Program-made: the position numbers and the translations under genes
Assembly (NCBI GenBank): GCA_022385805.1
Contig: MU277697.1
Span: forward strand, 62,001-126,000
Direction: 5' to 3'
Length of the DNA: 64,000 bases
From: Pilatotrama ljubarskyi
Taxonomy: Eukaryota; Basidiomycota; Agaricomycetes; Polyporales; Polyporaceae
The notes under the pieces: model-generated
Told to the model about the DNA's origin: nothing
Database searches by the model: none
The model's input: only the letters and a program-made list of their open reading frames with translations
Part shown: in pieces, positions 1 to 12,031 of the stretch
Layout of the letters: each line of letters begins with the position of its first letter
Position numbering within the stretch: position 1 is the stretch's first letter

Positions 1-817
1 GCCCACTACAAAGTGCGTTGGCGTCGTGCATTCATCGGCATGAATAGAAGTACGTACTCTGTATAGGCAACTCGTACGAAGTCGCCATGAATATAGCACC
101 ACTACGACGCGTCAGCAGCACGCAAGCCATGACAGACGAAGGAGACTGACCTATTTGCTTGACTTCCGTCCTGTATCCAGTACCGGAAGTGATTGCCACC
201 TTTGATCGTCTCTGTGCACGTCCCAAGCTCTGGATCGCCATAGTCCCACCTCAACTCGGACGTTTCGTTCACTGCTTTTGCCTGAGGGTAAGCCAGATGA
301 AGAAAGCCGCAGCTTGAGGCAGGACTCGCCTTGGCCTTTCCCATCCCCCAAGTTAGCTGTCTGCGCGTCTCCGGCATGTTGGCCAAGGCATTCTGCTCCG
401 AAGCCTACAGAACTAGAGTATACGACGCGTTTCAGAGGTCGGACGACAAGGAGGTGTCACTGAGACTTACAGGAAGTAGTTTCGCAGACCACCCTGGTCC
501 TCGTTATCCTGCAGAACGATGGGGTCCGAATGCCCTGACACTATCACGTTCAGCGGCTCTCCGAGACCGCCAGTATTTGGTGCGACCTAATCATTGCATT
601 CAGCCACAAGCCCTCCGAGTTCTACAGCCATGTCGCTACTTACAGTGAGCATGCTGCCCCCCATCTGTGTGGGATCATAGAAGCCCATTGGGGGAACGGA
701 ACGGCCGGCTCTCCGCCAGAGAGGACTCGGGGGCCGGACGTGCTCGCGCGAGTTGTGCTGCGCAAAGGAGAGAGCTGGCGCGCATAGGAGGAAGAGGAAG
801 AGGGTCATCGATGCCAT
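1..817 (-). CDS. Secreted basidiomycete protein, 3' end beyond window
   Basis: A minus-strand spliced gene begins at 817 and runs off the left edge. Exons by splice consensus and frame: 644-817, 471-586, 330-412, 151-271, 58-101 and 1-5 (partial); every junction keeps the frame. The start MASMTLFLFLLCAPALSFA is a clear signal peptide. Downstream come MGGSMLTVAPNTGGLGEP, a block with GFGAECLGQHAG and NLGDGKG, and TCTETIKGGNHFRYW with several cysteines. I recall this arrangement from a family of small secreted basidiomycete proteins of unknown function, but I cannot verify it here. The intron at 272-329 has a GC donor (CAAG|GCGAGT) instead of GT; using it is the only way I found to join the two exons in frame without a break. 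A TATA-like palindrome lies at 941-950. Function unknown; probably extracellular. Confidence 0.62.
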
Positions 818-940
818 GTTGACTGGCAAGCACGGCGAGAGAGGGGGAGGAGGTAAAGAGCGTATCGAGGCTGCAGCGATGGTCAAGAGCAAGCCAGAAA
901 TTGGATGTTTCCGAAACGGGCGGTTGCTCCTTCACTCGCT

Positions 941-950
941 CTTATATAAG
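941..950 (-). promoter_or_regulatory. TATA box of the secreted-protein gene
   Basis: The palindrome CTTATATAAG lies about 125 nt upstream of the minus-strand start at 817. It reads as a TATA box on either strand, but the only supported gene nearby is on the minus strand. Confidence 0.4.
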
Positions 951-2204
951 CAGAACAATAATTAGAACCGGGGCGGCTTCGCGCGCACAGCACCTCGCGC
1001 GCCGTGCTCGAATTACTTCCCTCTCGTCGAACTCATCAGTGTTCTTCGCATTCTCTTCCATGTTCTCGTGGACATGCCCGACGCGTCGGAGGGCGCAAAA
1101 CCGGCATTCAACATACTTGGAGGCGGTATCAGACAGCCGCGCCGTAATCGACCCGCTGGTCCACAGTCCCGCGCTGTCCTCGCAATCGCGGTCATGGCAA
1201 GGAGACATCTTCGCAGATCCTGACAATGAGATGCTGACGGCGTTCCATGTACTCGCCCGCCACCACGTAATGCGCAGTCCCTTGAAGGCTCGAAGCTTCC
1301 TTGCGCGCGGGATTTTCCTTTTCGTCCGCCATCCCAGCAGTACAGTACTTTGGTTGGTATGCTGTCATCTCGCTGCTGCAGCCACCCCTCATAGTACTTA
1401 CAACATCGGTACTTCCTGCTCAAATGTGCTCTTGAAAGCTGAAAGTGGTTTCGCCCCACCGAGTAGCACACTCAGAAAGCCTGCATGTATCCGGGGGCCG
1501 ACAATATGTCACCGAAGGGATGGGCGTTTGCAAATCATCCACGACCTCCAGCGCCGACCAGCATCGCCTCGACTGTCATGGGCGGCGGATGGGACCATTG
1601 TTCACGACGTTTTCGTGCGAGTACCCTGGCAACTTTCGTGAAACTGTCTTGTACTCTGCGTTATACGCGAGGCTATGGTTCACAGCGACCGCTGCGGCGA
1701 GCGGGCGCGACCAAGGCATGACACCCGCGCAACGGCGGCTGGGCACTCCGCTTTCAAAGCGCTCCGAGAGTTGCTCGGCCCGGTTTGGAAGAACAACTTG
1801 AACACTGTGTGCGGTAAGTATCGCGTTGCACCTTTGGAACAATGCGCTGTGCATGCAAGGCTGGGAAGCCTTCCTTCAGTGCTGCTGCGCCAGCCGTAGC
1901 GATGCTGCCGGGGCAATCTGAGATTTACAGGTTTATTCGTAGTGGTATGGGAGTCGGACGGGACTGGCATATCATCTCGTTCAGATGAAGTGTGTGACTG
2001 CGTACAAACTGTAGGTGCGAAGCACGAAGAACGTGTAAATGTCTCACTTAGGCCCTGCCCATAGATCTCAAGGGTCGACATGAATGGTTGCGTTTCCTCG
2101 AGCAGACGACGTGCTGAAAGGCGGGCAGGGTTCACAGGGTGCTCTAAGGTATATTGCAAAGGGGTCGGCCACGGCTGACATGTAGTTCGCGACTCTCCGT
2201 ACCG
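951..2204. other. Unassigned stretch, no supported gene
   Basis: Several minus-strand reading frames here look protein-like, for example around 1576-1854 (containing VVLPNRAEQLSERFESG) and 960-1180, but I could not splice them into one continuous model and recognise no domain. They may be exons of a decayed gene. I see no RNA gene or repeat. Confidence 0.3.
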
Positions 2205-2616
2205 TTACGGCGACGACAGCCCGGCCTGGCAGCAAACCTAGTGCGTGGTCTTCTTCAGAGCGCCAGTTGCGGTGCGCAGCCTGTCATACTGAATTGTTCT
2301 CACCCAGTTCATGAAGCCCGCGCCTGCGAAGAACGGTTTAATACCCCTGTCCGCAGCGGGGATATCCCTGCTGCCACTCGTGTTAGTCGCTGCTGTAGTC
2401 GAGTTGGCACTGCAAACATACCGGGTTATGCGGGTATTCCACGACTTCCTTATGCATGTTACCTCTCCAAGTGGGAGCTGAGGCAGAGCACCGTTCTGAG
2501 TGCCAGTATGCTCGACTGTCGGCGTTATACGGTTCGCCTACGGCACTTACAAATTGATCGACTTCCTGCGCAGCAGCCCGTGGGTCCAGTGATAGCGGTC
2601 CATCAAGCACGATTCT
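2205..2616 (-). CDS. Possible small spliced gene, unrecognised
   Basis: Four minus-strand segments splice with good consensus and in frame: about 2616-2551, 2477-2422, 2367-2304 and then a short end to a TAA at 2205. The peptide passes through IVLDGPLSLDPRAAAQEVDQF... in two parts, then CIRKSWNTRITRDIPAADRG and KPFFAGAGFMNW. Donors GTAAGT, GTATGT and GTGAGA and pyrimidine-containing acceptors support the model. I could not find a convincing start codon; the 5' part would run into the promoter of the plus-strand gene at 2806. I do not recognise the family. It could be a small orphan gene or the remnant of a larger one. Confidence 0.3.
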
Positions 2617-2723
2617 GTGTCATTCTACACATAGCAAGCCTTGATGCCGCACTTTCGCCAGGCCGTATGACCATTGCAAGGTGCAGGTCATGCTCCGCCC
2701 TCGGTCATCAGGGCGAGAGAGAC

Positions 2724-2729
2724 TATAAA
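2724..2729 (+). promoter_or_regulatory. TATA box of the membrane-protein gene at 2806
   Basis: TATAAA in the context GACTATAAAGGAGG, 77 nt upstream of the ATG at 2806, a normal distance for a fungal TATA promoter. Confidence 0.6.
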
Positions 2730-2805
2730 GGAGGGGTTCTTCGCGGGGCGATAGCTGCTGCGCGGGCTCCCCACTTCTGTCCCGAGCATCTCTCCACGTC
2801 CAGTC

Positions 2806-5030
2806 ATGTCTTCCTCTGCAGTATCTAGCCTTGGATTCGGGGCTCTGTCCGTCACTCACACCGGCTTTCCTGTCGCCAGCAGCGCGAACTTTGCGTCTGC
2901 CACCGCCAGCATTTCTGTCGCCTCTTCAACCCCGGGTCTGAGTTCGGCCCAAGCATCCCCTAGCCTCAACGCGTATCTCTACCTGTACGACACGCTGCAT
3001 GTCGCTGTCGGTGCTCTGCTTGTCGGTCTGCTTTTTGCGTCCATGTGAGTCGTACACAAAGCACAAACCGTTACGTCACTATTGCTAACGTGCATCGCGC
3101 CTCGTAGTTTCTTCGGCGTTGTGTGCACCAAGGCGTTGAGCTATGTCCGAAGCGCGAGGTGGGGCAAGGACGCGACTGTGAACAAGGCTATCGTAGGTGT
3201 CTTCCCTTGCAATATGACGACACCCGCCTGACACTTATTGCTCTAGGTTATCGCGCTCATGTTCGTTTTCCCCGCAAACAGTCTGTCAGACTACATCGGA
3301 TGCCTTGCTAATGCGAACCATTAGGATTCTGAACGTCCTGCAGATGGGCTTCACCGCTCATGCTGTGTGCTGGCCTATCATTCGCTTGAACGGACACTAC
3401 ACTCGGCTTCTGGACAGCGTTTGGTCAGTCTAAGTCAGCAGTGGTCTGCTATTATCCTTCGTACTCACAGATGGAATGAGCACAGGAGTATCATGGTAGG
3501 CACAAAATCATGACGAGAATCCAGTTGTCTATACTTAGTACTCACCAACCTGAACGGACGGCCGACAGATGCAGATAATGTTCATGGTGAGTTAGGCTCG
3601 TTCTAGGCCAGGAGATTTAGTGACGAAGGATGCATCAGACATACATTGCTTCAGTGACCCAGAGGTGAGCGATCATCACCATTGAGGGCGACAACGTCAC
3701 TAAGCGAAAGACTAGCTTCTTCGTCTACCGCCTTCACACTGGTATGTCCGCGTACCTACAGGCATAGAACCATGCTCAATCCTTGTTGTATGACATCCAG
3801 TGAAGCGCAACTGGACCTTCACTTCTATTGCGGTAGGACTGTCAAGCCTTCATGCATCAGATTTGCTCATATGTTCCTGGACAGCTGTTCTTCATCAACC
3901 TTCAGCTCAGTACGTCTCTACGGGCACACGTGTTTGGCGATATGTGTACTGACACTCTTCGCGTGTTAGTTATGTCGATTGGTGAGCATATACTACGGTT
4001 ATTGCTTGTAGTCGCCAACCTTGCCAACATTGACGTCCTCGCATCGCAGTCGCCCTCGTCCAGATGTATGTCATTCGGCTATGGTTCTGCCAATCTGACA
4101 AGGCGCTGATGCCATTCCTACCGCTACAGGGCCCAGAAGAGCTTCATTGATGTGATGCTGTACAATGCCACGCTCGTCGTCAGTGCAGAGCTCCCCTATA
4201 ATATGCACATGTCCTTACTCACACTGCTTGTGAACCACAGTGGCCGATGACCACCACCTACGGTATTGCTAGCGGTATCGACGTTGTGGTTGCAGCCCTT
4301 GGCTACAAGTGGCTGCAAAAGTCGTACGTAGGCTGCTCCTGCGTGCTGACTTGTCCGCTGAATCAGCACACCGCCGTTAGGGAGGACAGAAATGTCCTTG
4401 TTCAAGAGACGGAGTACTGGATGTTCAAGAGCTTGTTCACCTGCGGGCAGGCGTCAGCTTCCATCTCGATGAGGTTTCACGGCTAATAGGAGGTGATGCA
4501 GCATACTTTCCCTGTTCAGTGCTATCGCTGTCTCGATTATGGGCACCAACTTCACGTGGCTGGCGGTGACCTTCGTGCTTGGGAACCGTGCGTCAACTCC
4601 CGCTTCATCCACAACGAAAGGGCTGACGTGGTGTGGGCAGTGTACACGCTCAGCGTGCTTCTCAAGTAGGCACTTCGTCTCTGATTCGCTGTCTCCTTCA
4701 CTCACCGGTGCGGTGCAGCTTGAAGGAAGTCCGTCACCCATTTGCAGAGATCGCACCTACTGTGCCGGCGTACCCTGCGCCCAGGCCCGCTTCCCACCTC
4801 AGCTCGACCGTCCGGGCGTCCACCGCCACTCTGGCTGTTGATGAGGGCCTGTGGGAGGACATCGTCAAGGCTCAAAAGCTTGCTCCCGTCGAGCCCCCGG
4901 CTATGCTCGCCACGAAGGTGAGTCTATGCATGTGAACCAGCGCTTTGAGGGAGGTGATGTGAACCGTTCGCAGGACAAGAAGGACTATGTCCTCGGCTAC
5001 CACACCGAATCCGCTGTAAGCTTAGTCTGA
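2806..5030 (+). CDS. Multi-exon, probably seven-TM membrane protein, DUF6534-like
   Basis: Exon 1 (2806-3044) encodes a Ser/Ala-rich N-terminus and a first membrane helix (VAVGALLVGLLFASM). Exons 3108-3192, 3247-3260 (a 14-nt micro-exon) and one from 3325 continue in frame through FFGVVCTKALSYVRSARWG and ILNVLQMGFTAHAVCWPII. Further hydrophobic blocks follow: QLFFINLQ (about 3884), IALVQMYVIRLWF (4050), GIASGIDVVVAALGYKWLQK (4263), SIMGTNFTWLAVTFVLGN (4533) and VWAVYTLSVLL (4630). The C-terminus ends GYHTESAVSLV at 5030 after an intron at about 4917-4973. The order of a conserved first helix, an aromatic loop, a VDVVVA-type helix and a soluble tail resembles the basidiomycete DUF6533/DUF6534 membrane proteins of unknown function. 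I did not resolve every exon between 3420 and 4500. Plasma-membrane location is inferred. Confidence 0.6.
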
Positions 5031-6015
5031 TAACCTAACTTGCATCCCGCTGAAGTGTCGGTGAAGGTCTAGAGGGTGACCGGTGCCAGAGAAGCTCTCC
5101 GAGGCAATTGGCCATCCGCCACGGCTTCCTCCGTTCGGTCAGCGTTGCTGAAAGCACGCTGGGACTCACCTTCTCCGGACGTACCTCTTAGACGATAGTA
5201 ACCTCGATATCCGCATGGACTCTTGTGACTTTACGATGTTGAACGGATGTTGATTCGCCTCCGCTGGACCGCATATACGGAGTCCACGTTGAATCGTGAA
5301 TATAAGTATCTGCACATGACCGTGCTCGCTGCATGAGCGAGCCAGCTATGGAGTGGGCGGCATTATCGTCGAACAGTATCATATGTATGTCAAGAAATAT
5401 TCGTAGATGTGGTATGCCTGGCCATAGGCAGCGGCTGGCAGCCACTCCGATCTCTGTTGCTCGCCGCCGCCGTACTGTCGGGAACACCTTCACCTGGCTT
5501 TCTGTAGCGGCTGGATCCCACCCGCGTCACAGACACATACGCAGGTAGGCCATGTAACGACTGGGGCGGGGGAAGCAGCAGGATATCATGCAGAGTTCAT
5601 TCTAGATGTCTCGAATAGGCTCTGAACGTGCGCAGTGCTGCTGGATCCAGCGAAGTGAGCCACAGTGACCGCACGCAGCCATATATGGGAGTCTCAGAAG
5701 CTACCGCGGCACGAAGAAACATCAACAAGGCCACGAATGCAGCGAAGTGGGCGAGGTGGCGACAATAAGAAGGGGAGCGAGACAGGAGCGGGCGTCGACG
5801 TCGAGTGAAGACAAGATCTGCGCCGCCAGAGCGCGGGAGAGAGCATGGAAACGAGGACCCAGCGTGGGCGGCTGGTGACGCCGGTGCGCTGCTTGTCTCT
5901 TCTCTTCACCTTCCAGCTGTCCTCGCCGTCTGCGACGACGACGGCTCTCGCTTTTCGTCCTTCCGCCCGCCCGCCTCTCGTTTCTCATGGTCTTCTGTCC
6001 GTCTAGCTTCGTCCG
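5031..6015. other. Intergenic; 5' region of the next gene
   Basis: No spliceable gene or RNA gene seen. The part from about 5850 is pyrimidine-rich on the plus strand and probably holds the transcription start and 5' UTR of the gene at 6016. Confidence 0.5.
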
Positions 6016-9000
6016 ATGACCCCTCGCCCTGCGCTGGCTTCCAAGTCTCGTCCTTTGTCGGCAATTTTCATCGGGTCTGCTGGTTCAACGCCCCCTGCCC
6101 TGCCAGACCTCCCCGAACCGCCCAGCCCGAGCTCATCTTCAAACGCTTCTGGCTTGCCTTCTCCACCTGCGACCAACTCCACAGGCAGCGGGAGCGTCGG
6201 CGAAGGCAGTACTAACGCCGGCAGTCTCCGTCACCGAACGCCCAGCTCCAAAGCCTCCTCGGGTATGTCTGGCGGTGGCGGCAGCGGCGGCGACCGGTCC
6301 TACTCCTACAACAAGAAGAGGGGTTCTACCCTAGAAGACGAGGACGAACAAGACGAGAATGAAAACGATGAGGATCACACTGCGCGACTGTCTGACGATC
6401 GGAGGCGCTCCTTCCCCAAAGCCGCCTCTGATAACCAGTCCGCATTGCAGCGGGTGAAGAACCTGACACAAAGGAACCGTATGGTACGCCTCTCTGGCTG
6501 TATGTATGCGCATATACTCACAGCTACTGTCACCGATCTTGTTGATGGAACATATGTCGCTGCTTCGCAATTGTGCTGCGCGACGCTGTCCTTTACAATG
6601 CTATCCAACCAAACCGTCAACCTCAATATGGTCATCCATGGGCCCCAATGTGTGTATGATACAGGTTCTAGACAAGCTGTCTTCAATATCGCGCGGTTCT
6701 CCTGTTCCCTCCAACCATTCGCGGTCCCCCATGTCCCCTCCTACAGCTGGCTCTTCTTCGTCTTCAGCTACTTCATCTTCCCGTTTTTCTTCCTCGCAGA
6801 ATCGCCCTCAATCAGTCTCGAACGGCTCCAGCAATGCTCGCCGTCGCGAACCTCAACTCTCGGGCTCGGAAACCGAGCGCGAAAGCCAATATCCGTCTAA
6901 TCACTCGGCATCTTCGGACGGTAGGCCAGTCACGCCACCATCCGCATTCCCCGAGATCCGGGCACCAGCATCAGTTAGACAGCGACGTATATCCGCGCCG
7001 GCCTCTCCAGGTAAGGTTGGCAGGTCTACGCGTGAGAGGGATCGTGGTCCGTCTCCGGGCCCGTCAAGAACACCTCGCAAGCGCGTCTCTACCACGCTCT
7101 CTGTAGACGAGGGTTATGGGCACTATCGGTCGGATGACGAAGATGTCACAACGGCGGCGCTTGCTGCAGTGGCGTCGTCCCGCAGGAGTCCTCTTGGCAG
7201 CAGTGGGAAGAAGGGTAGACAGCCGTTACCTAGAGAGTTTAGAGACAGAGACAGAAAGAACTCGGATGAGAAGGTATGTTCATCCTTCATAGCGCATATG
7301 GTTGCCGAATTCACATCCCCGTAGCCGAACGGCGAGCCTGGCACACCTCACCGACACGCCGCTCGTAACGAGCTAGGGCGCGCCTCTCCCTCGCCACGAA
7401 AGAACAGAGTGGTGGCGTCTGATCCACCGGCATCACCCCGTCGGCTCGGATTGTCCAGGTACTCTACGGTGCGCGAACTCACCCGCAAACACCAGACTCG
7501 GTGGATGTCGGAGGACCTTTCCTCACCCTCCAGGGAGAACGGCGACGAGTCATTCGAGTCCGTTAATGGTGGAATGGGCAGGCGTCAAGGTCACCGAGCC
7601 GGAAGCTCCGAAGGTCTGTTAGGGATCGCTGGAGGGCGGAGCTTGATCGGTGAAGGACTGCGAGCGGCAGGTCTGACGAAAAAGAGAGACGAGGATGTGT
7701 TCAGCTCCAGTCAGGGAGACATCGAAGCCGTCCAGCCGCGTCGCACGCGATCCACCGGCAACTCATCAGTCGTCGCAGACGGACAAGGGGACAGATCTCC
7801 AGAGCAAGAGAGGGATACCAGGAGTAGCCGGGTCGACGAGGGAGTGGGGCCTCCGCGAGACCCACGGACGCCTTTCAACAGCAGCTACAGGCTTTCCGAT
7901 CGCAGGCCACAGACCGGGATGGCAGCCCGACCAGGGACATCTATGGCCGCACTGCACCACGAGACGCACGACCTGCTGCCCCCGAGAACCGCACCCCCTG
8001 CATTGCGGTCATACAGGTCAACATACGCCCTCCCAGATAGGGTGGCCGAGGATTTGCAGCTCCAGTCTCACGAGCGCGCGATGTCCTCCCCTTTCGCGAC
8101 TCAAAGACCGTCTACCGCGCAAGGTGGCACGCGAGACAACAATGCCGAACATCGACGGCTCATGTTCGAGTCCCTATCAGTATTCGAATCGCATCTCTCC
8201 CGCCTTCCTCCGATGGGTCAAACCACTACCACCACCATCCCGGAGGTCTTCCAGAGCGCCCAACATCTTGTGCATGCCCTAGATAAACTGAACGGCATGC
8301 TGAAGGACGGGACGAACAGGGCACTGGAGGCGCAGATTGACGCGGAGCTTGCCGACTATAAGGACGGTGTCGACCTCGTAGAGCTGTGGCGGGATGTCGG
8401 CTCACATCACCGCGAGAGCTTACGTGTCAGCGATGAGATCGTGCGGAACATGACCGGGTTCCTGCTAGGTGTCGGGAAGATCCTCCGTGAATCCACCTCG
8501 CAGGGGACTCAGCAGCATATACGGACGATGAGCCTGGATGAGGACGTCGTGCGCAGGGCCACTCCCGAGGTGCAGGCCAGCGCCGGTCGTGATTCGGACG
8601 GTCGTCGCAGTCGAGAGACCAGACGAAGCTGGGAACCGGGCAGGGAGACCTCTAGGCTGCTCAACGGTCTGCCCAGTTTGGAGAGGAATGGGACCAGGTC
8701 TCGACCAGGGTCGTCCATGAATATGATGCGGAGCTCAGCGACCTCGAGCAGCGAAGGGCGCAGTAGCAGCGACGCAGCGAACGACGGTACCCCGGCCACC
8801 TTGCGACAGGCCGCTCCCATTGCTGGTACCTCATCTGCTGCTCGACGCCTCTATGCCCCGAGGGATCGTGGGGAGGTCGTTGCGCCTCTGGTCACGTCTC
8901 TGAGTTCGGATGACCTCAACGGCGACTACGAGCCTTCTCCGACGCCCATTTCCCGACACGGGCACGTTGCGCTCCCAGAGCGCCGTCTGCCCGCGCTCGC

Positions 9001-9625
9001 CGTTCCTCCATCTCTCCCTACCCTGCCATCGGAGTCCCTCATAACGCGAAGCAACACGATTGCGATGGACAAAGCGAGCAGACGCAAGATCTCCGCGAGC
9101 TCGATCGCCACCGTCCGCGCAGAGCCGTCATCGTCCTTCGTGCCAGTTATCAAGCCTTCAAACCCTACCACTGCTGTCACCACCCACACTGTCTCCGCCT
9201 CACCCGAATCTGCCCGGACGCCCTTCCCCCTGCTCCGGAGCGAGTCAAACAGCTCTTCACGTACGAACGGCGTGACCTTCTCGCGTCCCACGACTATCTC
9301 TGTGTCGTCGACGCTGAGCGGTCTCCAGCAGCAACACGAAAGGGGTGCGAGAAGCCGCACCGTCTCGAACAGTTCCGCCGCTGACATTGACAATCCCTCC
9401 TCCGCAGTGCCCGCGTCCCCGGCGCTCATGCCATCTCACTCTGGGTCGGAGTCGGAGAGGGAGACACGGTGGAGGACGGTGAGCTCGCGCCCTCGCGCCT
9501 CGCTGGACAGCAACCGTAGCGGGGAGAGCCCAATCGATTCGCCCGATCGGAACCTGGCGACGGTGTCGTATTCTGCCGCGCGCAAGGAACGCCGCAGGAC
9601 GATCACTGAGATATTCCAGAGATAG
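6016..9625 (+). CDS. Large Ser/Arg-rich disordered protein with one helical region
   Basis: Three exons, 6016-6483, 6665-7273 and 7325-9625, all phase 0, give 1125 residues. The start is MTPRPALASKSRPLSAIF. The N-terminal half is low complexity: Ser/Pro-rich, then an acidic run of Asp/Glu/Asn near residues 110-125, then Ser/Arg-rich segments with many SPxx and RxxS sites typical of kinase targets. A patch around LGLSRYSTVRELTRKHQ and SLIGEGLRAAGLTKKR looks conserved. The only clearly folded part is a helical region coded about 8160-8510 (MFESLSVFESHLSRLPPM, then LVHALDKLNGMLKDG and SDEIVRNMTGFLLGVGKIL). It ends with RRRTITEIFQR. The first intron is 181 nt, long for this window; an internal exon cannot be excluded. 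No catalytic motif seen. It may be a scaffold or phosphoregulated polarity or cytoskeletal protein, but that is a guess. Confidence 0.75.
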
Positions 9626-10829
9626 GCGTTTTTCGTGTCATTCATGGGTGCGTGCTCTCGATCGACTCGTTACCTCCACGGCCATCTGATATGTTCGGTG
9701 GCGTAGACTGTAGATCAAACCCCCTCCCGTTCGGCGGCGAGGCTTCACTCGCCGTTATTCGCCGTGTCATACTGTACTGGCTTTCCATGGACAGCTCCTC
9801 CCCCAGGTCTCATGCCGCCGGACAGTTCGTAGTCTCTTTATTCGCGTTTTCATTTCTTGGCCTCACCGGCCCCGCCGCCACAGCACTCGAGGCGCGGTCC
9901 GTGTGCAAAGCTCAGGTCCCTGTCTCTAACTCCGTCTCGCCTCCTCGCCTCTACTCTTCTCTCTGTTCCCATAAGTATCACACCCTCTCCCTGCCTCTGC
10001 CTCCGTCTCTCTTCCTCTCTCTCGCCCTCTGTATCCCGAAAGACTGCACGTATGTTTATGGGCTTCATGCACGATATGACGAGTCGCCCGCTTGCTAATT
10101 CACTATAGCAATGTAATGGGATGATGTTCAAACGACCCGATCACGATACCCGCACCGTGCCTACGGTTTTCTCATATACCCCTTCTTCCTGCTCCGCGGT
10201 GTGCGCTCAATGCCGGCGCCGGCAACCAAGCGGGTGAGCAGCCTGCTTGCCGGCGGATTTTCAGGTACAGTACTGACGATGCCTCATAGCTCCCAGGCTC
10301 AGCCAGATCGGGCGGGAGGGCTGCTAGAGCGGTGCTCCGTCCCGCACGCTTTCAATGTAGACGGCAGGCAGCGAACCTGATTATTGATGGAAGACGGTCC
10401 GTTCAGTCCAACGAGCTGCCTTCCCGTCTGCGCTCTCGCTTCGCCTACGACTCTCGGGTTCCATGGTTGCACATGCGTGTCCGGATTCTGGTGATCGTTT
10501 GTAGTCACGAACCGAACTCGTACGCGTTCTGAGAGTTGAGGTGGAGCGCTATTCGAGTTCAAGCTGGCGGGAACACTTGTCAAACAACCTAAGCTCAATC
10601 TTCCTTCCAGGCGCGGTTCTCCTGCTGAACAGCATCAAGGTCGGAATCACCGCAGGCGAGGCACCCAAGGCACCTATTGGATAGCCCAGTCAGCTCGAAC
10701 AGCCCGTGTGCTCTGTCAGTGAGATGCCTACTGGACATGATGATCGTCGGTGTCGCTGTCAGAAGCAGGAGCGGGGTTGTATATGAGGCGTCGGGGTGTC
10801 CGTTTGAGCTCTGACCCCCTCTCTTCCAG

Positions 10830-11041
10830 GCTCCCCGACCTCCTACACGCGCACTCCGCCCCCCTTCTCTTCTCCCGTTCTGAATGCCCTCTTGTGCACG
10901 CCGTACGGCATAGCGCACTATCTTCGCACCGACCACGGCCGCGAAGCGCAGCTTGGCCGCGCGGCGAAGAACGCAGTGATCAAGTCCTGGGGAGCCGGAG
11001 GACTGGCGGGGGCGACCGCGCTCGCACGCCTTTTCACTTAG
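10830..11041 (+). CDS. Possible 3'-terminal exon of an unidentified gene
   Basis: After a good acceptor (CTCTCTTCCAG) an open frame runs to a TAG at 11041. It contains NALLCTPYGIAHYLRTDHG and ends KSWGAGGLAGATALARLFT, with the balanced composition of coding sequence, unlike the surrounding frames. A preceding candidate exon near 10612-10684 (LLLNSIKVGITAGEAPKAP) hits a stop without a clear donor, so the gene may be broken or mis-modelled. I do not recognise it; the Gly/Ala-rich end suggests a membrane or mitochondrial protein only weakly. Confidence 0.2.
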
Positions 11042-12008
11042 CGTGCGCAGGCTCCGAGGCCGGGGGCAGTAGGACGCCCGGGGAGAGGATGCCGACGCGC
11101 ACGAAGGCTCAGGTGGGCACATGAGTTGACTGTTGCAGAACGAGGAAGCGTATGGCGCGTCTGTGCGATGGTGCCGCACTGCGCAGAAAGGACGCCGCGA
11201 GGGCTGACGGCAGGACAAGGCCATGCGTCTGCCTTGGAGACGGCATCAGCGCGACCGCAGGGGAGGATGACGTCGTTGTACGGGCAGGCGAGCTGCCCCG
11301 CATCGGGTGCGCGCGGCTGGGAGTGCTTTATGAGAGTGGGAATTGCCTGGAATGTCGGTGCGCTTGAGGCTTCGTACGGTTCTCGTTGTTCAGCACGAGA
11401 ATTCAAGCGCTGCCTCCTCACGCGTCTTGGGGCTACGTACCTTTGGTTTCCCATGTCAGCTGGCCGGCCACTGGCTGGCTGGAGAAAAAAGGTCGCTGTG
11501 CGTATTTCCGCATCGTGGCCGTCGTCGCCGAGCGTTGGGCCCAGGCGCAGCGTGCGCTGGCTGAAGCAGGGGGATCAGTGGTGACTGGAGACCTTCACCG
11601 AGCTGGACGACATATCCAGGTACAAGAGCGATCGCAAACTCGAGCAGTATCTCGGCAACGGAGAGTGGCCAAGGCTCTGGGGGGATTTTAATCTGGGAAA
11701 TCCGTGTGCCCAGGGATGTGTGATGGATAAACGTCGGCTGCGTCGCGTGGGAGCTCGAGCGCGCGTGCAAAGAGTGTCTCCCTCGAATGCATCTCGCAGC
11801 GAAAGACACCGCGTCTGATATTCGCATCCCCGCACTCGCCTCCGACTCTCTCGCGCCCTCGCCCTGCTTGCTCTCCTCCCACCACCACAGCGCTCTCCGC
11901 GCTCTCTCCCTTCGTCGCCAGCGCGCGCGCCGCGCGACACCCACGCTCATTTGCACCACCCTCTTTTCACCACAGGAGAGAGCATCGCTGCGCCCCGCGC
12001 GCACAAGC

Positions 12009-12014
12009 TATAAA
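12009..12014 (+). promoter_or_regulatory. TATA box of the SH3 membrane-protein gene
   Basis: TATAAA in GCTATAAAGC, 18 nt before the ATG at 12032. This is closer than usual, so translation may start at a later ATG such as 12053, unless transcription starts right at the coding region. Confidence 0.4.
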
Positions 12015-12031
12015 GCAGACCACCGCTCGAC

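Larger units (their letters stand above)
9626..12031. other. Mostly unassigned intergenic stretch
   Basis: Apart from one possible exon (10830-11041), nothing could be assembled. 9940-10040 is pyrimidine-rich. Around 11800-11960 the sequence is GC-rich leader upstream of the gene at 12032. No tRNA or long repeat seen. Confidence 0.4.

Noticed and set aside
901..1641. 246-residue plus-strand frame
   Set aside because: No start context, low-quality composition and no recognisable motif; probably chance in GC-rich DNA.
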